Positions 61,588 to 64,000 of a stretch of 64,000 nt of DNA are shown here, piece after piece. This stretch comes from Variovorax paradoxus. Lineage in GTDB: Bacteria; Pseudomonadota; Gammaproteobacteria; Burkholderiales; Burkholderiaceae_C. Positions within the stretch are counted from its first letter, which is position 1. Each line of letters starts with the position of its first letter. Under the pieces are notes generated by a model. That model had not been told where the DNA came from and did not search any database. It worked only from the letters and a program-made list of their open reading frames with translations. The stretch covers positions 5,911,501-5,975,500 of the forward strand of contig NZ_CP091716.1 of the NCBI RefSeq assembly GCF_022009635.1, read 5' to 3'. Position numbers and translations under genes: made by a program.

Positions 61588-62190
61588 TTACTTCGGCAGA
61601 TACGGCGCGATGTACCTGAAGGCATTCGTCACGTACGCCTCTTTCTCGCCCACCGGTGCCACGTAGTGCAGCGCCGCTTCGGCGGCTTCGCGCCCCTCGC
61701 TGCGGGCGATGATCCACGCGGCCAGGTAGGGCGACGCAAAACAGCCGCCCGCCGTGGCGACGTTGCCGCTGGCAAAGAAAGGCTGGTTCAGCACCTCGAC
61801 GCCCGCCGCCTGCACCCACGGCTTGGTGGTCAGGTCGGTGCAGGCCGGCACGCTGCCGAGCAGGCCCAGTCTGGCAAGGATCAGGGTGCCCGAGCACTGG
61901 GCCGCGATGAGCTGGCGGCCGGGGTCCATCGCCAGGCGCTCCATCAGCTCCGGGCTCTCGACGACTTCGCGCGTGCGCACGCCGCTGCCGACGACCACGG
62001 CCTCGGCCGAGCGCGCCTCCTCGAGCAGCGACTGGGCGCGCACGGTGACGCCGTTCATGGACGTGACCTCCGGCGTCGGGCAGCAGAGCGTGACGCGCCA
62101 GCCGGGCTTCTTGATCCGGTTCAGCACGCCCAGCGCGATGAGCGAATCGAGTTCGTTGAAGCCGTCGAAGGTGAGGATGGCGATATGCAT
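61588..62190 (-). CDS. DJ-1/PfpI family protein
   Basis: A 200-aa protein of the class-I glutamine amidotransferase-like fold. The nucleophile elbow is IAAQCSGTLILA with Cys99; the start MHIAILTFDGFNELDSL supplies the acidic residue seen in this family. Members act as isonitrile hydratases, glyoxalase/deglycase-like enzymes or chaperones; which applies is not clear. The ATG at 62190 is chosen at the first strand of the fold. Divergent from the MocR gene, which may regulate it. Confidence 0.87.
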   Translation of the reverse strand: MHIAILTFDGFNELDSLIALGVLNRIKKPGWRVTLCCPTPEVTSMNGVTVRAQSLLEEARSAEAVVVGSGVRTREVVESPELMERLAMDPGRQLIAAQCSGTLILARLGLLGSVPACTDLTTKPWVQAAGVEVLNQPFFASGNVATAGGCFASPYLAAWIIARSEGREAAEAALHYVAPVGEKEAYVTNAFRYIAPYLPK

Positions 62191-62254
62191 GGCGTCGTGG
62201 GTCCGGTGTGATGTGCGGGAAGCGGGTTCTGCCATCGTAGGCAAGAAGATCAAT

Positions 62255-62270
62255 ACAATCAAAAAATTGT
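62255..62270. promoter_or_regulatory. AT-rich inverted repeat before the MocR gene
   Basis: ACAAT-caaaaa-ATTGT lies in the 97-bp divergent region, 17 bp before the MocR ATG. CAATACAATC also gives a short direct repeat, a form MocR proteins often bind. Confidence 0.4.
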
Positions 62271-62287
62271 CATGGATACATCGCACG

Positions 62288-63628
62288 ATGGCCGAAGCCC
62301 GCTACAAGCAACTGGTCGATGAACTCGCCGCCGAGATCCGCGCGGGCCGGCTGCAGCCCGGCACCCGGCTGCCCACGCACCGGCGGCTGGCCGAGCGCCA
62401 CGGCCTCGCGTTGGTGACGGCCTCGCGCGTCTATGCCGAACTCGAAGCCATGGGCCTTGTCAGCGGCGAGGTCGGCCGCGGCACCTTCGTGCGCGAAGCG
62501 GCGGTGTCTCGGGACCAGGGCATCGACCAGCAGGCCGTGGCGGCGGGCCAGGTCGACCTGAACTTCAATTACCCGTCGCTGCCCGGACAGGCCGAGCTGC
62601 TGCGCGGCGCGCTGCGGCAGCTTGCCGCCGGCGGCGAACTCGACGCGATGCTGCGCTATGCACCGCACGGCGGCCGGATGCACGAGCGCGCCTGCGTCGC
62701 GCGGCATCTCGCATCACGCGGGCTCGGCGCGCTCGACCCGTCGCGGGTGCTGCTGGTCGACGGCGCGCAGCACGGTCTCGCGGTGACGGCCATGGCGCTG
62801 CTGCAGCCGGGCGACGTGGTGGCGGTCGATGCACTGACCTACCCCGGCTTCAAGGTGCTTGCCGAAGCGAACCGGCTGGAGATGGCGCCCACCCCGGCAT
62901 CGGGCGCCGGCCCCGACCTCGATGCGCTGGAGCACCTGTGCGCGCGCCGCCGGGTCCGCGCCGTCTACACGATGCCGACGCTGCACAACCCGCTGGGCTG
63001 GGTGATGAGCGCGAGCCGGCGCCGTCGGCTGGCGGCCATTGCCCGGCGGCACGGCCTGATCGTCATCGAGGACGCGGCCTACGCCTTTCTGGCCGACGAT
63101 CCGGAAGATATGCCGCCACCGCCGCTGGCCACGCTGCTGCCGGAGTCGACCGTGTATATCTCGGGCCTGTCGAAGAACGTGGCGACCGGTTTGCGCGTGG
63201 GTTTCGTCGTCGCGCCGAAGGACTGGGTGCCGAAGATGGAGCGCGCCATCCGGGCCACGACCTGGTGCACGCCCGGCGTGACCACGGCCATCGCCTGCGC
63301 GTGGCTGGAAGACGGCACCGTGGCGCGGCTCGAATCCGAGAAACGACAAGACGCGGCGGTGCGCCAGGCCATCGTCGACGAAACGCTCGCGGGCATGCGC
63401 TTCGTGCGCCATCCGTCGTCGTACTTTGTCTGGCTGCCATTGCCGGAGGACATGCGCGCCGACCATGTTTCGGCGGCGCTGATGCGCGAAGGCATCTCGG
63501 TATCGACGGCAGAGCCCTTCGCCACGTCGAAGCATGTGCCGCATGCGCTGCGTCTGGCGCTGGGCTCCGTGGGGCTGCAGAGCCTGCGCAGTGCGCTGCT
63601 GACGGTGCGGCGCGTGGTCGGCGTGTAG
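62288..63628 (+). CDS. MocR-family PLP-dependent transcriptional regulator
   Basis: A 446-aa GntR/aminotransferase fusion. The winged helix spans about 5-70 (LPTHRRLAERHGLALVTASRVYAELEAMG). The effector domain keeps all PLP residues: Asn in LHNPLG, Asp262 and Tyr265 in EDAAY, and Lys296 in SGLSKN. It is thus the intact counterpart to the degenerate MocR at 12264-13715. The ATG at 62288 fits the start of the HTH. The divergent DJ-1/PfpI gene is its most likely target. Confidence 0.91.
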   Translation: MAEARYKQLVDELAAEIRAGRLQPGTRLPTHRRLAERHGLALVTASRVYAELEAMGLVSGEVGRGTFVREAAVSRDQGIDQQAVAAGQVDLNFNYPSLPGQAELLRGALRQLAAGGELDAMLRYAPHGGRMHERACVARHLASRGLGALDPSRVLLVDGAQHGLAVTAMALLQPGDVVAVDALTYPGFKVLAEANRLEMAPTPASGAGPDLDALEHLCARRRVRAVYTMPTLHNPLGWVMSASRRRRLAAIARRHGLIVIEDAAYAFLADDPEDMPPPPLATLLPESTVYISGLSKNVATGLRVGFVVAPKDWVPKMERAIRATTWCTPGVTTAIACAWLEDGTVARLESEKRQDAAVRQAIVDETLAGMRFVRHPSSYFVWLPLPEDMRADHVSAALMREGISVSTAEPFATSKHVPHALRLALGSVGLQSLRSALLTVRRVVGV

Positions 63629-63651
63629 CCGGCGTCACTACACTGCCCCGG

Positions 63652-64000
63652 ATGAACCCCGCCCCGCCACCGCATCGCACGCGAGACCGCCTCACGGCCT
63701 TCTACCGCAGCGGCGACGCCATGCGCAGCCGCGGCGTGAGCGACGTGGTGCCGACGGCCACGCTCGACGTGCCCATGCCTCCAGCGCGCCTCATTACAGA
63801 TTGGGAACGCGAAATCTCCGAGCAGCTTGCGCTGGAACCCGGCGACGTCGAACAGTTGCCGCTGGCGCGCGCACGCACGCGCTGGCCGGACTACCGGCAA
63901 TGCGTGCAGGCGGCGGCCGACTGGACCGAAGCGCTCGGGCTGCCCGGCGTGCTCGCTTCGAGCGACATCGCGCTCATGGCCTGCCGTGGCGCGAGGTATC
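63652..64000 (+). CDS. hypothetical protein, 3' end outside window
   Basis: An open frame of 116 complete codons running off the right edge. It begins MNPAPPPHRTRDRLTAFYRSG and continues with DVVPTATLDVPMPPARLITDWEREISEQL and WPDYRQCVQAAADWTEALGLPG. No signal peptide or membrane segment is visible and I do not recognise the family from this part. The ATG lies 23 bp after the MocR stop. Codon third positions are strongly GC, as in the neighbouring genes. Confidence 0.6.
   Translation, partial: MNPAPPPHRTRDRLTAFYRSGDAMRSRGVSDVVPTATLDVPMPPARLITDWEREISEQLALEPGDVEQLPLARARTRWPDYRQCVQAAADWTEALGLPGVLASSDIALMACRGARY

Overview
The window is very GC-rich bacterial DNA in which genes are closely packed, often with ATGA stop/start overlaps and AGGAG-type ribosome binding sites. 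Bug/TctC-type periplasmic receptors, FecI/FecR/TonB-receptor loci, LysR and MarR regulators and a czc-type metal pump together suggest a soil or plant-associated betaproteobacterium of the Comamonadaceae, with Variovorax as the closest fit. That placement is inferred from protein resemblance, not from a marker gene. I see no rRNA, tRNA, CRISPR array, insertion sequence, integrase or prophage, so this reads as chromosome or chromid backbone with a rich transport and catabolic content.

Region 1 (1-11.6 kb): a BaeS/BaeR-like two-component pair (the kinase is cut by the left edge) converges on a long leftward operon. In transcription order this has a 33-codon leader ORF, a 110-aa unknown protein, a heavy-metal RND pump in the order czcB-czcA-czcC, a 143-aa unknown protein, and an MgtA-type P-type ATPase. 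The leader begins MDPDPS and ends PALPRRPRLA, which resembles the enterobacterial Mg2+-sensing leader peptide MgtL. Just after it, a perfect 13-bp hairpin buries the ribosome binding site of the next gene. This is the most interesting candidate in the window.

Region 2 (11.6-21.1 kb): a reductive pyrimidine degradation locus. A RutR-like TetR regulator and a MocR-fold regulator that has lost its PLP-binding residues face a rightward operon of preT, preA, an NCS1 permease, dihydropyrimidinase and a carbamoyl-amide hydrolase. A near-perfect RutR operator lies in the shared promoter region.

Region 3 (21.1-32.5 kb): acyl-CoA dehydrogenase, a NUDIX protein with a degenerate metallo-beta-lactamase tail, a FUSC membrane protein, a small exported protein, a YccA/Bax-inhibitor membrane protein, an IscR-like regulator lacking cluster ligands, and a multidrug RND pump (adaptor plus pump, no outer membrane partner).

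Region 4 (32.5-44 kb): two convergent iron-uptake loci, each with ECF sigma factor, FecR and TonB-dependent receptor. The second has a Fur box upstream and a trailing cassette of DUF3649, PepSY, DUF3325 and DUF4198-like proteins.

Region 5 (44-57 kb): a CsaA-like tRNA-binding protein, a TSUP permease, and LysR and MarR regulators, then a ten-gene rightward cluster: a four-gene ABC importer, a polysaccharide-deacetylase-fold hydrolase, two SDR dehydrogenases, an amidase, a Bug receptor and a second amidase, closed by a convergent LysR gene. It looks like uptake and hydrolysis of an unidentified amide compound. Region 6 (57-64 kb) holds tam, a DUF2867 protein, a MarR/Bug pair, a FlxA-like protein, a DJ-1/PfpI protein, a second MocR regulator with intact PLP residues, and a gene cut by the right edge.
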